35,113 nt of DNA. It comes from Clostridiales bacterium UBA6388 (lineage in GTDB: Bacteria > Bacillota > Clostridia > Oscillospirales > Oscillospiraceae). Under the pieces are notes generated by a model, which saw only the letters and a list, made by a program, of their open reading frames with translations, was not told where the DNA came from and made no database searches. The DNA is taken from contig DJQK01000023.1 of NCBI GenBank assembly GCA_002437575.1, positions 1-35,113 of the forward strand, in the 5' to 3' direction. A program made the translations under genes and the position numbers. Positions 9,304-18,236 of the stretch are shown here, one piece after another. Every line of letters begins with the position of its first letter. Within the stretch, counting starts at the first letter, position 1.

Positions 9304-12300
9304 TCATTTGAGCACGACATTTTTTTCGCCCAGCAGCCCGCGCAGCTCTTGCAGCATAATATCCTCCGGCATACACCTGCCCGCCATGCGAACGCCGGTG
9401 TCCGCGTAGTACACGACAGTCTTCGTCCGGCCGGGGAACATATTTAAGATAGGGACGATCTTCTCGCTTCCGGCCTGTCCGGTGTGCGCGATCTTGAGGT
9501 ACAGCGTTTTGTTTGCCAGCGCCTGCGCCGTTTCGCGCCGCATTTCGCCCTTCGCATCGTACTCGGAAAGCTTCCAGACGCGGCTGACGATCAGCTGCGG
9601 GTCTTTGTCGTCACGCACGGAAATGCGCCCGGAGATCACGACCGCCGAGGTCTCGAACAGAAGCGAGCCGAACTGCCCCAGCGCGTTCGAAAACGTCAGA
9701 AGCTCCATCGAGCCGGTGTCGTCCTCCAGCGTCACATAGGCCATCATCGACTGGTTTTTCGTCGTCTTCATCTTGACGCTCTGGACGATGCCCGCGATCG
9801 ACACGACCTGCTCGTCGGAAAATTCGTCCGTGTGCTCGGAAAAGCTCTCCAGGATCGCGCCGATGCTCACGACATTCGCGCCCTTGAGCCGTTCGCGGTA
9901 CGCGTCCATCGGGTGGCCGGAGAGGTAAAGCCCCGTCGTTTCGCGCTCCATTTTCATTTTTTCTTCCATGGGAAGCTCGGCAAGCGCCGGCACGTGCACC
10001 TCGGGAACGGCGGCATCCTCGTCACTTCCGCTCAAATCGAAAAGTCCGATCTGCCCGTCGACATTTTTGCGCTTTCCGGCCGCGACGGTATCTAAAACCG
10101 CATCGTAGATCTGCAGCATCTGCGAGCGGTAGAGCCCGAAGCAGTCGCACGCGCCACATTTGATGAGATTCTCCAAAGCGCGTTTGTTGAGGTCCGTGCC
10201 GTACATTCTCTGGCAGAAATTCTCGAGTCCTGTAAACGGCCCCTGCTCGGCGCGGTTGGCCATGACCTTCTGGATAAAGCCGCGCCCGATGTTTTTGATC
10301 GCAGCCAGACCAAACCGGATGCCGCCGGGCACGACCGTAAAGTGATCGTTCGACTCGTTGATATCCGGCGGCAGAACGGCGATGCCCATCGCCTTGCACT
10401 CGGCGATGTACTCCGAAATTTTGACCGAGCTGTCTAAAACCGACGTCATCAGCGCCGCCATATACTGCCTGGGGTAGTAATACTTGAACCACGCTGTCTG
10501 GTACGCGATGACCGCGTAGCAAACCGAGTGCGCCTTATTGAACGCGTAGTTCGCAAAGTCGTACATTTCGTTGTAAATGGACTCCGCCACCTGCGCCGGA
10601 ATGCCGTTGGCCTCGCAGCCGCAGATGCCGCGCGCGGGGTCGCCGTGCAGAAACGCGCCGCGCTCTTTTTCGATGTCCTTGACCTTCTTCTTGGACATCG
10701 CCCGGCGCACCATGTCGGCCTGTCCGAGCGAGTATCCGCCGAGCTTGCGGAAGATCTCGATGACCTGCTCCTGATACAAAATGCAGCCGTAGGTGACCGA
10801 CAAAATGGGCTCTAACGACGGGTGCTTGTATTGGACGAGCTTCGGGTCGTTTTTGCAGGCGATGAGGCGCGGAATGGAGTCCATCGGGCCGGGCCGGTAG
10901 GCTGCGACGATGATCGACAGGTCTTCAATGGACTGCGGCTTGAGCCCCACGCAAACGCTCGTCATGCCGGTCGATTCCATCTGGAACACACCCGACGTTC
11001 TTCCCTGCGTCAGCATTTCCATGACCTTGGGGTCATTATCGGTGACTCTCGCCATCGAAAAATCGGGCTCTGTCTTCCGGATATCCTGGATCGCGTCCTC
11101 GATGACCGTGATATTCCGAAGACCTAAAAAGTCCATTTTGAGAAGTCCCAGCTCTTCGAGCGTCGTCATCGTGTACTCGGTGACGGTCGTCTCGTCGTTC
11201 GTCGCCAGCGGCACGTAATCGTAAACCGGAAGGCGCGTGATGACGACGCCTGCCGCGTGTGTAGACGTGTTGCGGGGCATTCCCTCGAGGGCCATCGCGG
11301 TGTCGATAAGATTTTTGACGCGCGGATCGGAATCCACCATTTCTTTGAGCCGCGGAGACACGCGCAGCGCCTCTTTGAGCGTCATATGCGGCGTCGCGGG
11401 AACCAGTTTTGCGACCACGTCCGTTTCGGCAAAGGTAAAGTTGAGCGCTCTTCCCACGTCGCGGATCGCGCCTCTGGCCGCCATCGTGCCGAACGTGACG
11501 ATCTGCGCGACATGATCGTCTCCGTATTTTCGCCGGACATAATCGACCACCTCGCCGCGCCGCGTGTCTCCGAAGTCCATGTCGATATCGGGCATCGTGA
11601 CGCGCTCGGGGTTCAGGAAGCGCTCGAAAAAGAGGCCATACTTCATGGGGTCGATCTCGGTGATATACAGCGTATACGTCACCATCGAGCCTGCCGCGCT
11701 GCCGCGCCCGGGGCCGACGGGAATGCCCGCTTTTTTCGCGAAATTGACAAAATCCCAGACGATGAGGAAGTAATCCGTAAAGCCCATCTTGTCGATCATG
11801 TTGATCTCGTATTCCATCTGGGCTCTGTACTCCGGGTGCTCGTCGCCGTAGCGCTCTTTGTAGCCCTTGTCGCAGAGCTCTTTGAGGTACGTCAGAGAAT
11901 CGTACCCTGCGGGCAGCTTGAATTCCGGCAGGTGGTATTTGCCGAAGGTAAACTCGACGTTGCACCTGTCGGCAATTTTCGCCGTGTTTTCGATGGCCTC
12001 GGGATAGGCGGCAAAAAGCTCTCGCATCTGCGCTTCGGATTTGAGGTAAAACTCCTGCGTCTCAAACTTCAGCCGGTTCTGATCGTCTACGGTCTTTCCC
12101 ATCTGGATGCACATAAGAACGTCCTGGATGCCGGCGTCCTCGGGTCTTAAATAGTGCGCGTCGTTTGTGGCCACAAGCGGCAGACCCGTTTCTTCGGATA
12201 ATCTCACGAGCTGTTGGTTGACCTTCGGCTGCTCGGAAAGACCGTGATCCTGCAATTCCAGATAGTAGTTTCCCGGTCCGAAAATTTCCGCGTGCTCGAG

Positions 12301-12774
12301 TGCCGCCTTCTTCGCGCCTTCATAGTCTCCCTGCATGAGAAGCTGGGGAAGCTTCCCTGCCAGGCACGCAGAAAGGGCGATGAGGCCCTCGTGGTGCTCG
12401 CGCAGCAAGTCCATATCCACACGCGGGCGGTTATAAAAGCCGTCTAAAAAGCCGCGCGATACCATGTAGCTCAAATTCCGGTAGCCGGTCTCGTTTTCGC
12501 ACAGAAGCACCAGATGATACGCTTCCCTGTCGAGCGCATGGACCTTGTCAAAGCGCGTTCTCGGCGCGACATAGACCTCGCAGCCGATGATGGGCTTGAC
12601 GCCCGCCGCCTTTGCGGCCTTGTAAAAATCGATCGCGCCGTACATGACGCCGTGGTCGGTGATGGCGACGGCGCTCTGGCCGAGCTCCTTGACTCTCTCC
12701 ATGAGCTGGGAAATGCGGCACGCGCCGTCAAGCAGGCTGTATTCCGAGTGGACGTGCAGATGAACAAAGCTCAT
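9304..12774 (-). CDS. dnaE: DNA polymerase III subunit alpha
   Basis: Replicative-type polymerase of 1156 residues, the normal length for DnaE. An N-terminal PHP domain starts with HLHVHSEYSLLDG (5-17). The polymerase core holds GPGRGSAAGSMV and the catalytic PDIDMDF, then helix-hairpin-helix and an OB-fold (VVSIAGIVQSVKMKTTKNQS, about residue 1000). It lacks an inserted DEDD exonuclease, so it is DnaE and not PolC. Start at 12774 makes an ATGA overlap with whiA. In low-GC Gram-positives DnaE works beside PolC, extending primers; whether PolC exists here cannot be seen. Last gene of the murB-rapZ-yvcK-whiA-dnaE run. Confidence 0.97.
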   Translation of the reverse strand: MSFVHLHVHSEYSLLDGACRISQLMERVKELGQSAVAITDHGVMYGAIDFYKAAKAAGVKPIIGCEVYVAPRTRFDKVHALDREAYHLVLLCENETGYRNLSYMVSRGFLDGFYNRPRVDMDLLREHHEGLIALSACLAGKLPQLLMQGDYEGAKKAALEHAEIFGPGNYYLELQDHGLSEQPKVNQQLVRLSEETGLPLVATNDAHYLRPEDAGIQDVLMCIQMGKTVDDQNRLKFETQEFYLKSEAQMRELFAAYPEAIENTAKIADRCNVEFTFGKYHLPEFKLPAGYDSLTYLKELCDKGYKERYGDEHPEYRAQMEYEINMIDKMGFTDYFLIVWDFVNFAKKAGIPVGPGRGSAAGSMVTYTLYITEIDPMKYGLFFERFLNPERVTMPDIDMDFGDTRRGEVVDYVRRKYGDDHVAQIVTFGTMAARGAIRDVGRALNFTFAETDVVAKLVPATPHMTLKEALRVSPRLKEMVDSDPRVKNLIDTAMALEGMPRNTSTHAAGVVITRLPVYDYVPLATNDETTVTEYTMTTLEELGLLKMDFLGLRNITVIEDAIQDIRKTEPDFSMARVTDNDPKVMEMLTQGRTSGVFQMESTGMTSVCVGLKPQSIEDLSIIVAAYRPGPMDSIPRLIACKNDPKLVQYKHPSLEPILSVTYGCILYQEQVIEIFRKLGGYSLGQADMVRRAMSKKKVKDIEKERGAFLHGDPARGICGCEANGIPAQVAESIYNEMYDFANYAFNKAHSVCYAVIAYQTAWFKYYYPRQYMAALMTSVLDSSVKISEYIAECKAMGIAVLPPDINESNDHFTVVPGGIRFGLAAIKNIGRGFIQKVMANRAEQGPFTGLENFCQRMYGTDLNKRALENLIKCGACDCFGLYRSQMLQIYDAVLDTVAAGKRKNVDGQIGLFDLSGSDEDAAVPEVHVPALAELPMEEKMKMERETTGLYLSGHPMDAYRERLKGANVVSIGAILESFSEHTDEFSDEQVVSIAGIVQSVKMKTTKNQSMMAYVTLEDDTGSMELLTFSNALGQFGSLLFETSAVVISGRISVRDDKDPQLIVSRVWKLSEYDAKGEMRRETAQALANKTLYLKIAHTGQAGSEKIVPILNMFPGRTKTVVYYADTGVRMAGRCMPEDIMLQELRGLLGEKNVVLK

Positions 12775-13682
12775 ACGGTTTCCTCCAATGCCCGCGCCAG
12801 CTCCAGAAGCTTTCGCATCCGGTGGTTGATGGCGGATTTTGTGATGGGCGGGTCTAACATCGCGGCCAGCTCCTGCAAGGTAGCCTCCGGATTTTCCTTG
12901 CGCAGCAGGGCCGTTTCCCGGAGCCTTCCGGGAAGCTTCTCCAGCTCGCCGGACGCTTCGAGTGCGCGGATGGCCGCCATCTGCCCCAACGACGCGTCGA
13001 CGACCTTTGTTAAGTTTGCCGTCTCGCAGTTGACGCGGCGGTTGACGCCGTTTCGAAGATCCTTTTCGACCTTCGCCTCCATCACGCCCATTGCCGATAC
13101 CTGCGCCCCGATGGCGGTCAGGAAATCTTCAATGTAGTCGCTCTGCTTGAAATACAGAATGTTGTTGCCGCCGCGCGTGAGCTCCTTTGGGGAAAACCCG
13201 CATTCCATAAAAAGCGCACACGTCTCGCGGCTGACCTTATAGTGCGACGTCGTCATCTCCAGATGGTAGCGCTTAGCAGGGTCCGTGACCGAGCCGCCGG
13301 CCAGAAACGCGCCGCGCAGATACGCCATGCACTGCGCCTCTTCTTCAAGAAGGCCGAAATTGACGTGCAGCGTCAGGCTGGCTTTCAGATCCATTTGCAG
13401 GGCGTCAAATATTTTCGAGATCTTTTCCTCGCTCGTGACGGCGAATTGGAGCTTTCCCCTTTCGTGCGCGGCGGGCTCCTGATCAAAGCTCACGCCGAAG
13501 GCCTTTTTGAACAGCTTCGGCAGCCGCGCGGCAAAGTCCTGGCTCTCGGTGATGATGCGCACCTCGGCGCTTGTAAACGTGTTGCAGTAGAGCAGAACGC
13601 CGTACCCCTCTGCCAGCGCGCAGGCACGCGGGCTCAGGGACTGTTTGCAGAGCTCGGCTTTGACGTTGGATGAAAAAGACAT
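12771..13682 (-). CDS. whiA: DNA-binding protein WhiA
   Basis: A 303-residue protein with the WhiA plan: N-terminal homing-endonuclease-like (LAGLIDADG-derived) domain including the CMAYLRGAFLAGGSV stretch (about 118-132), and a C-terminal helix-turn-helix with PEATLQELAAMLDPPITKSAINHRMRKL-type sequence (about 268-295). Family members affect cell division and chromosome segregation in Bacillus and sporulation genes in Streptomyces; the role here is inferred. GAAAGGGG precedes the start. It sits in the conserved rapZ-yvcK-whiA trio. Confidence 0.95.
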   Translation of the reverse strand: MSFSSNVKAELCKQSLSPRACALAEGYGVLLYCNTFTSAEVRIITESQDFAARLPKLFKKAFGVSFDQEPAAHERGKLQFAVTSEEKISKIFDALQMDLKASLTLHVNFGLLEEEAQCMAYLRGAFLAGGSVTDPAKRYHLEMTTSHYKVSRETCALFMECGFSPKELTRGGNNILYFKQSDYIEDFLTAIGAQVSAMGVMEAKVEKDLRNGVNRRVNCETANLTKVVDASLGQMAAIRALEASGELEKLPGRLRETALLRKENPEATLQELAAMLDPPITKSAINHRMRKLLELARALEETV

Positions 13683-13695
13683 AGGTGCGCCCCTT

Positions 13696-14703
13696 TCAAT
13701 CGATTCTAAATTCGCGCCAGACGGACAGGATCGCCCGGGCCAGCTCGTCCGGATTGTGCCGGATATAGCGCCCCGGCGTGCAGATGGGAAATTCGCGGAG
13801 CTGGACGCCGAGGCGCTCGACCTCGTCGGGCGTGGTGAGCAGCTGCGTGACGCCTTCTTTTACGTAGGGCTCGAGATATTCGTCCGTGACCTTCCGGTTG
13901 TTGGCGATGCACACGTCCATGACGCCCATGCCCGCGTGGGAGAAGATCGCCTTGATATGGTCAGCCGCCGAATAGCCGTCCGTCTCGCCGTCCTGCGTCA
14001 TGATGTTAAGCACGTAGCACTTAAGCGCCCGCGCCCTTGTGACGGCTTCGGCAATGCCGTCGACAAGAAAGTTCGGGATGATGCTGGTGTACAGGCTTCC
14101 GGGCCCCAGAACGATCACGTCCGCGTCTGCAATTGCCTCCAGCGCGTCCGGAAGCGGCTGCGGGTGCTCGGGAACGAGGCGAATTTTCCGGATGCGGCAG
14201 TCATTTAATTTTTTCGCGTAGAAAATTTTGCTCTCGCCAAGACAGCGCGAGCCGTTGTCAAATTCGGCCTCCAGGTGCACGTTCTGGTTCGTGACCGGAA
14301 GCACGCGCCCGGTGATGGCCAAAACGTCTCCCATACGGTGCACGGCCTCGTCAAAAGAGCCCGAAATGCCGTTCATCGCAGCCAGAAACAGATTTCCGAA
14401 GCTCTGCCCCGCGAGGCTTCCTTCGGTGAAGCGGTAATTGAGTAACTTCTGCATCGTGGGCTCGGTGTTCGCTAAGGCCATGATGCAGTTTCGGATATCG
14501 CCCGGCGGCAGCATCCCGAGATCCTCCCGGAGCATCCCGGAGCCGCCACCGTCGTCTGCAACGGTGACGATGGCCGTTATGTATTTGCTGTAGCGCTTGA
14601 GCCCGCGCAGCATCGCAGATAACCCATGTCCGCCGCCGATGGCGACAATGTGCGGCATCCGCTTTTTGGGCTCATAGAGTCTGATCGTTTCAAAGTCCGC
14701 CAT
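13696..14703 (-). CDS. yvcK: Gluconeogenesis factor YvcK/CofD-like protein
   Basis: A 335-residue member of the YvcK/CofD-like family, required in Bacillus for growth on gluconeogenic carbon sources and for cell shape, and a binder of UDP-sugars. Visible family motifs are IVAIGGGHG (19-27), VTVADDGGGSGMLR (46-59) and LGMLPPGDIRNCI (61-73), then LGPGSLYTSIIPNFLV later. The N-terminal 15 residues before MPHIVAIGGG could be extra; an internal start at M16 is possible. Four bases separate it from rapZ. Confidence 0.93.
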   Translation of the reverse strand: MADFETIRLYEPKKRMPHIVAIGGGHGLSAMLRGLKRYSKYITAIVTVADDGGGSGMLREDLGMLPPGDIRNCIMALANTEPTMQKLLNYRFTEGSLAGQSFGNLFLAAMNGISGSFDEAVHRMGDVLAITGRVLPVTNQNVHLEAEFDNGSRCLGESKIFYAKKLNDCRIRKIRLVPEHPQPLPDALEAIADADVIVLGPGSLYTSIIPNFLVDGIAEAVTRARALKCYVLNIMTQDGETDGYSAADHIKAIFSHAGMGVMDVCIANNRKVTDEYLEPYVKEGVTQLLTTPDEVERLGVQLREFPICTPGRYIRHNPDELARAILSVWREFRID

Positions 14704-14706
14704 GCT

Positions 14707-15573
14707 TTACCCCCGATTCCGTTCCATATCGCGGTGGCGAAGATTGGCGCAGTAGCCGCGCTTGGAGATAAAATCGTAAAGGGCCGAGGCGATGCAGCTC
14801 GACCGGTGCTGGCCTCCGGTGCAGCCGACGGCGATGACGAGATCGGTTTTCCCTTCGTCTACGTAATTGGGAAGCAAAAACGCGAGCAGATCCTCCGTTT
14901 TTTCTAAAAAATCCTTCGTCTGCTGATACTGGAAGATGAAGCTTCGCACCGGCTCGTCCATTCCGGTCAGCTTCTTGAGCTCGGGAATGTAATAGGGATT
15001 CGGCAAAAAACGCACGTCAAATACTAAATCCGCGTCCAGCGGCAGGCCGTACTTAAAGCCAAAGGACAACACCGTCACGTGCATCGCGCGTTCGCGCACG
15101 CCGCCCGCGACAAGGTCGATGAGCTTGCCGCGCAGCTTTCCTGTGGATAAATTCGTTGTGTCGATGATGGCGCTGGCTCTTGTGCGCACAGGCTCTAACA
15201 GCTGCCGTTCGCGCTCGACCGCGTCGAGGACTGAAACGCCGCCGCGCATCAGCGGATGCAGCCGCCGCGTTTCCTTGAAGCGCTTGACGATGACCTCGGT
15301 GCTGGCCTCGATGAAGAAGATCGAGTATTCCAGGTGCATTTCGTCGAGCTTGTCGAGCGACTGAAAAAGAGAATCAAACGTCATGCTGCTTCTGACGTCC
15401 GTCACCAGCGCGACCTTTTCGAACCGGCCCTTTGTCGCCAAACAAAGACTTGCAAACTGCGGGATCATCTCTGCCGGCATATTATCCACACAGTAAAACC
15501 CGAGGTCTTCTAAATCCGACGCGGCCTTGCTCTTTCCCGCGCCGGAAAGACCCGAAATGATGATAAACTGCAT
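14707..15573 (-). CDS. rapZ: RNase adapter protein RapZ (YvcJ)
   Basis: P-loop nucleotide-binding protein of 288 residues. Walker A is GLSGAGKS (8-15); a Walker B-like segment and the conserved C-terminal GCTGGQHRSS motif (about 250-259) are present. In enterobacteria RapZ guides RNase E to the GlmZ small RNA and so tunes glucosamine-6-phosphate synthesis; in Firmicutes the partner RNAs are not established, though YvcJ hydrolyses nucleotides. It lies 8 bases after murB in the conserved cluster. Confidence 0.94.
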   Translation of the reverse strand: MQFIIISGLSGAGKSKAASDLEDLGFYCVDNMPAEMIPQFASLCLATKGRFEKVALVTDVRSSMTFDSLFQSLDKLDEMHLEYSIFFIEASTEVIVKRFKETRRLHPLMRGGVSVLDAVERERQLLEPVRTRASAIIDTTNLSTGKLRGKLIDLVAGGVRERAMHVTVLSFGFKYGLPLDADLVFDVRFLPNPYYIPELKKLTGMDEPVRSFIFQYQQTKDFLEKTEDLLAFLLPNYVDEGKTDLVIAVGCTGGQHRSSCIASALYDFISKRGYCANLRHRDMERNRG

Positions 15574-15581
15574 TGTTCCTC

Positions 15582-16493
15582 CTACCAGATGCGAACCTCC
15601 GGCTGTAAAGAAAAGCCGGACGTTTCAAAAACCCTCTTCTGTACGAGCGCGATGAGCTTTTTGACGTCGTCTGCCGTGGCGTCTGCGGTATTGACGACGA
15701 AGCCCGCGTGCTTTTCGGATACCTGCGCCCCGCCGACGCGCGTTCCCTTTAAGCCCGCCTCTTGAATGAGCGCCCCCGCAAACGCGCCCTCCGGCCGCTT
15801 GAACGTGCTGCCCGCGGACGGAAGCTCCAACGGCTGCGACGCGCGTCGCTTTTCGATCAGCTCCTGCATTTTCGCGCTGATTTCCGCTTTGTCCCCCAGC
15901 GCAAGCTGCAAGCGCGTTTTCACGATGATCGCGTCCATTTTTTCAAACGCGCTCGTGCGGTACGAAAAGCCCTGCGCTTCGCCGGAAAAAACCTGCGTTT
16001 CGCCGTCCATCGTCAAAACCGTGGTTTCGATCGCGGCCTGCTTCATCTCCCCGCCGTAAGCGCCCGCGTTCATGTAGATGCCGCCGCCGACGGTTCCGGG
16101 AATGCCGTGGGCAAATTCCAGGCCGGTCAGGCTGAGATTTTTCGCGAAGACCGCCGTTTTGGAGAGCGTCTCGCCCGCGTACGCTTCGATTTTTCCGCCG
16201 CCTAAGTCAGATAAACCCAGCAGCGCGTCTTTTGTGCACACGACGAGCTCTCGCAGACCCTCGTCGGGCGCCAGCACGTTCGTTCCCGCGCCTAACATTC
16301 GCGGCGTAATGTCGTATGAGGCCGCAAAACGCAGCACCTGCGCCAGCTGGTTTTCATCCGCGGGCTTTACAAAAAGCGCCGCCGGGCCTCCGATGCGAAA
16401 CGACGTGTGCCGCGCAAGCGGCTCTTCTTCCAGTATCGTCAAAGCGGGCACAGCCTGTTGCAGCTCTTTCGAAATTTCCTTCCAGTCGATCAT
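15582..16493 (-). CDS. murB: UDP-N-acetylenolpyruvoylglucosamine reductase
   Basis: FAD enzyme that reduces UDP-GlcNAc-enolpyruvate to UDP-MurNAc with NADPH, the second committed step of peptidoglycan synthesis. It has 303 residues. FAD-binding motifs MLGAGTNVLAPDEGL (about 81-95) and PGTVGGGIYMNAGAYGGEM (about 130-148) are clear. The catalytic serine lies in LPSAGSTFKRPEG (about 224-236) and the C-terminal acid in VSEKHAGFVVN. GGAGG is five bases before the ATG. It is the first gene after the hprK terminator and has its own extended -10 promoter. Confidence 0.97.
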   Translation of the reverse strand: MIDWKEISKELQQAVPALTILEEEPLARHTSFRIGGPAALFVKPADENQLAQVLRFAASYDITPRMLGAGTNVLAPDEGLRELVVCTKDALLGLSDLGGGKIEAYAGETLSKTAVFAKNLSLTGLEFAHGIPGTVGGGIYMNAGAYGGEMKQAAIETTVLTMDGETQVFSGEAQGFSYRTSAFEKMDAIIVKTRLQLALGDKAEISAKMQELIEKRRASQPLELPSAGSTFKRPEGAFAGALIQEAGLKGTRVGGAQVSEKHAGFVVNTADATADDVKKLIALVQKRVFETSGFSLQPEVRIW

Positions 16494-16526
16494 AAACGCC
16501 TCCGGGTGGACAATTTTTCATTATAT

Positions 16527-16535
16527 ATCATAGCA
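16527..16535 (-). promoter_or_regulatory. Extended -10 promoter of murB
   Basis: Minus-strand TGCTATGAT, an extended -10 element, 34 bases before the murB ATG. An overlapping TATAAT (plus 16520-16525) is an alternative -10. No good -35 box is seen with either. Confidence 0.5.
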
Positions 16536-16580
16536 CAAAGCATCCGGAAATGATACTGCTTCTTTGTGAATTTCCCGCGC

Positions 16581-16614
16581 AAAAAATGACGCACGGCAAA
16601 AACTGTCGTGCGCC
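16581..16614 (-). terminator. Terminator after hprK
   Basis: Read leftward: a 10-position stem (16605-16614 with 16588-16597; one G-U pair and one A-C mismatch), 7-base loop, then TTTTTT (16581-16586). It lies 17 bases beyond the hprK stop. A T-run on the other side (16620-16625) could let it act on the plus strand too. Confidence 0.75.
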
Positions 16615-16631
16615 ACTGCTTTTTTCGAATT

Positions 16632-17570
16632 TTAATCGTCCTTGTTGGCAAAAAATCTTCCCATCTGCTCGGTAAACTCGAGCGCGGCGTTGTAACCCAT
16701 GCGCTTCTGGCGGTTGTTGATGGCCGCGACCTCGAAGATGACGGCAAGATTTCGGCCCGGCGTGATGGGGATGGTGATCGACGGGACCTTCACATCGAGG
16801 ATTTCGGTGTACTGCGTCTCGATGCCGAGCCGGTCATACGCCTCGCCGTCGCGCCACGGGACCATGTTGATGATGAGGTCAATGTTGCAGCTGTCTTTGA
16901 CTGCGCCCATGCCGAAGAGCTTTGCGACGTTAATGACGCCGATGCCGCGCAGCTCAATGTAGTGCCGCAAAACCTCGGGGGCGTTGCCGACGAGCTGCCG
17001 GGAAGATACCTTTCGAATTTCGACCGCGTCGTCTGCAATGAGCCGGTGGCCGCGCTTGACCAGCTCGATGGCTGTCTCGCTCTTGCCGATGCCGCTGTCG
17101 CCGTTGATGAAGATGCCCTCGCCCGAAATTTCGACGAGCACGCCGTGCCGCGTGACGCGGGGAGCCAGCGACTGCTTCAGAGACGTGATGAGGCTCGATA
17201 CGACATAAGACGTCGCCGCGTGAGAGCCCAGCACCGTCACGTCGTATTTTTTCGCCATCTCCAGACACTCCGGCAGCGGTTCATAGTCCCGCGCGATGAT
17301 CAGCACCGGAATTTTATAGGACAGGAAACGGTCAAAAATGACCATGCGCTCCTCGTGCGAGAGCTTTTTCAAATACGCCATCTCGACCGTGCCGCAGACG
17401 TAAATGCGCATGGGCTCGAAATGGTCAAAAAAGCCGGCCAGATGAAGCCCCGGGCGGCTCACATCGTCGACGGTCACGTGGATCTTTTCATAGTCCGTGG
17501 CCTTGTAAAAAAAGCTGAAATCAAACTCGTTCACAAGCTCCGACAAGCGGACAGAATAGGTCGATGCCAT
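16632..17570 (-). CDS. hprK: HPr kinase/phosphorylase
   Basis: Bifunctional enzyme that phosphorylates and dephosphorylates Ser46 of HPr and so sets carbon catabolite repression in Firmicutes. It has 312 residues from MASTYSV. An N-terminal domain (about 1-130) precedes the kinase domain with Walker A GDSGIGKS (157-164), the RHGVLVEISGEG segment (141-152), acidic pair D180-D181 and the family signature LRGIGVINVAKLFG. I chose the ATG at 17570, with AGAGGA seven bases upstream; the longer frame reaching 17678 runs across the promoter. It is monocistronic, ending at a hairpin terminator, though usually joined to murB in the same cluster. Confidence 0.97.
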   Translation of the reverse strand: MASTYSVRLSELVNEFDFSFFYKATDYEKIHVTVDDVSRPGLHLAGFFDHFEPMRIYVCGTVEMAYLKKLSHEERMVIFDRFLSYKIPVLIIARDYEPLPECLEMAKKYDVTVLGSHAATSYVVSSLITSLKQSLAPRVTRHGVLVEISGEGIFINGDSGIGKSETAIELVKRGHRLIADDAVEIRKVSSRQLVGNAPEVLRHYIELRGIGVINVAKLFGMGAVKDSCNIDLIINMVPWRDGEAYDRLGIETQYTEILDVKVPSITIPITPGRNLAVIFEVAAINNRQKRMGYNAALEFTEQMGRFFANKDD

Positions 17571-17649
17571 CGTCTGTTCCTCTCTTTCTTCTCTGCCCTG
17601 TGCGCACAGCCCATAGCCCTGCGCAGTTTCCGGCATAACAACTGCTTGT

Positions 17650-17678
17650 ATTATAGCCAATTCGCTGCACTTTGGCAA
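17650..17678 (-). promoter_or_regulatory. hprK promoter
   Basis: Minus strand: -35 TTGCCA (17673-17678), 17-bp spacer, perfect -10 TATAAT (17650-17655). The leader of about 75 nt contains a GC-rich inverted sequence (TGCGCA twice), of unknown use. The site is back to back with the rpmB promoter. Confidence 0.8.
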
Positions 17679-17736
17679 CCTCGAAATTGCGCAGGCAGAT
17701 TTTCAGAAAATTTTTCATTTTTCTTGGAATTTGTAC

Positions 17737-17765
17737 TTGCATTTTGGAAAGAGTTCTGCTATTAT
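17737..17765 (+). promoter_or_regulatory. rpmB promoter
   Basis: -35 TTGCAT (17737-17742), 17-bp spacer, -10 TATTAT (17760-17765) with extended TGC. The same combination, with TTGCATTTT at its left end, precedes tRNA-Arg in this window. Confidence 0.7.
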
Positions 17766-17825
17766 ATTTGTCGGCGCTTTAAGAGCGTCGGGACCCGATT
17801 TTCCAATGGCAAGGAGGTGCAACTG

Positions 17826-18014
17826 ATGGCAAAGTGCGATATCTGCGGCAAGGGCGTTACGTTCGGCATTAAGGTCTCCCATTCTCACAGAAGATCCAAC
17901 CGTGCATGGAAGCCCAACGTCAAGCGTGTCAAGGCGATCGTTGACGGTACTCCGCGCCATGTTTACGTCTGCACAAGATGCCTCCGCTCGAACAAGGTTG
18001 AGCGCGCAATCTAA
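17826..18014 (+). CDS. rpmB: 50S ribosomal protein L28
   Basis: A 62-residue ribosomal protein starting MAKCDICGKGVTFG. It carries the zinc-ribbon cysteines CDIC near the start and CTRC near the end, i.e. the zinc-binding form of L28. The start has a full AAGGAGGTG six bases upstream. The gene is alone, between the divergent hprK and a strong terminator. The longer open frame reaching back to 16608 is only the reverse strand of hprK. Confidence 0.97.
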   Translation: MAKCDICGKGVTFGIKVSHSHRRSNRAWKPNVKRVKAIVDGTPRHVYVCTRCLRSNKVERAI

Positions 18015-18028
18015 GAGCTTCGCAAAAC

Positions 18029-18064
18029 AAATGGACAAGCCAACCGGCTTGTCCATTTCTTTTG
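18029..18064 (+). terminator. rpmB terminator
   Basis: A perfect 13-bp stem (AAATGGACAAGCC with GGCTTGTCCATTT), AACC loop, then CTTTT. It lies 15 bases after the rpmB stop. Confidence 0.85.
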
Positions 18065-18236
18065 CGAAAAAAGGCTGCGCCCTGCCGCAGCGCAAAGTTT
18101 TGCCAGCTTCGCTGTCAAAATTCACGTTTGCAGGGCGAAAAGTATTTTTTGCCACGCACAGGTCGCGGCAAAAAATGATTCAAATGAATTCGCGGCTTGC
18201 GAGCCGCGAACTCTGCGAGGCTTTTCAGTCTAAAAG
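18062..18236. repeat. Multi-hairpin repeat element, copy A
   Basis: A diverged relative of 32967-33172. Shared order: GC stem (18074-18091), stem with TTTTG/CAAAA base (18098-18120), conserved single-stranded block with GGCGAAAAGTATTTTT (18134-18149), stem TTTTTTGCC/GGCAAAAAA (18145-18153 with 18167-18175), a short ATTC/GAAT stem, stem TTCGCGGC/GCCGCGAA (18189-18210), and tail CTCTGCGAGGCTTTTCAG. Stem bases differ from the other copy yet pairing is kept, while several joining segments are conserved. It overlaps the last codons of the GNAT gene. Type unknown: mobile element remnant or structured RNA. Confidence 0.75.
18067..18091 (-). terminator. Terminator after the GNAT gene, inside repeat copy A
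   Basis: Read leftward: stem GCTGCG/CGCAGC (18086-18091 with 18074-18079), 6-base loop, then C and TTTTTT (18067-18072). It is the first hairpin of the repeat element and would end transcription coming from der and the acetyltransferase gene. Confidence 0.65.
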
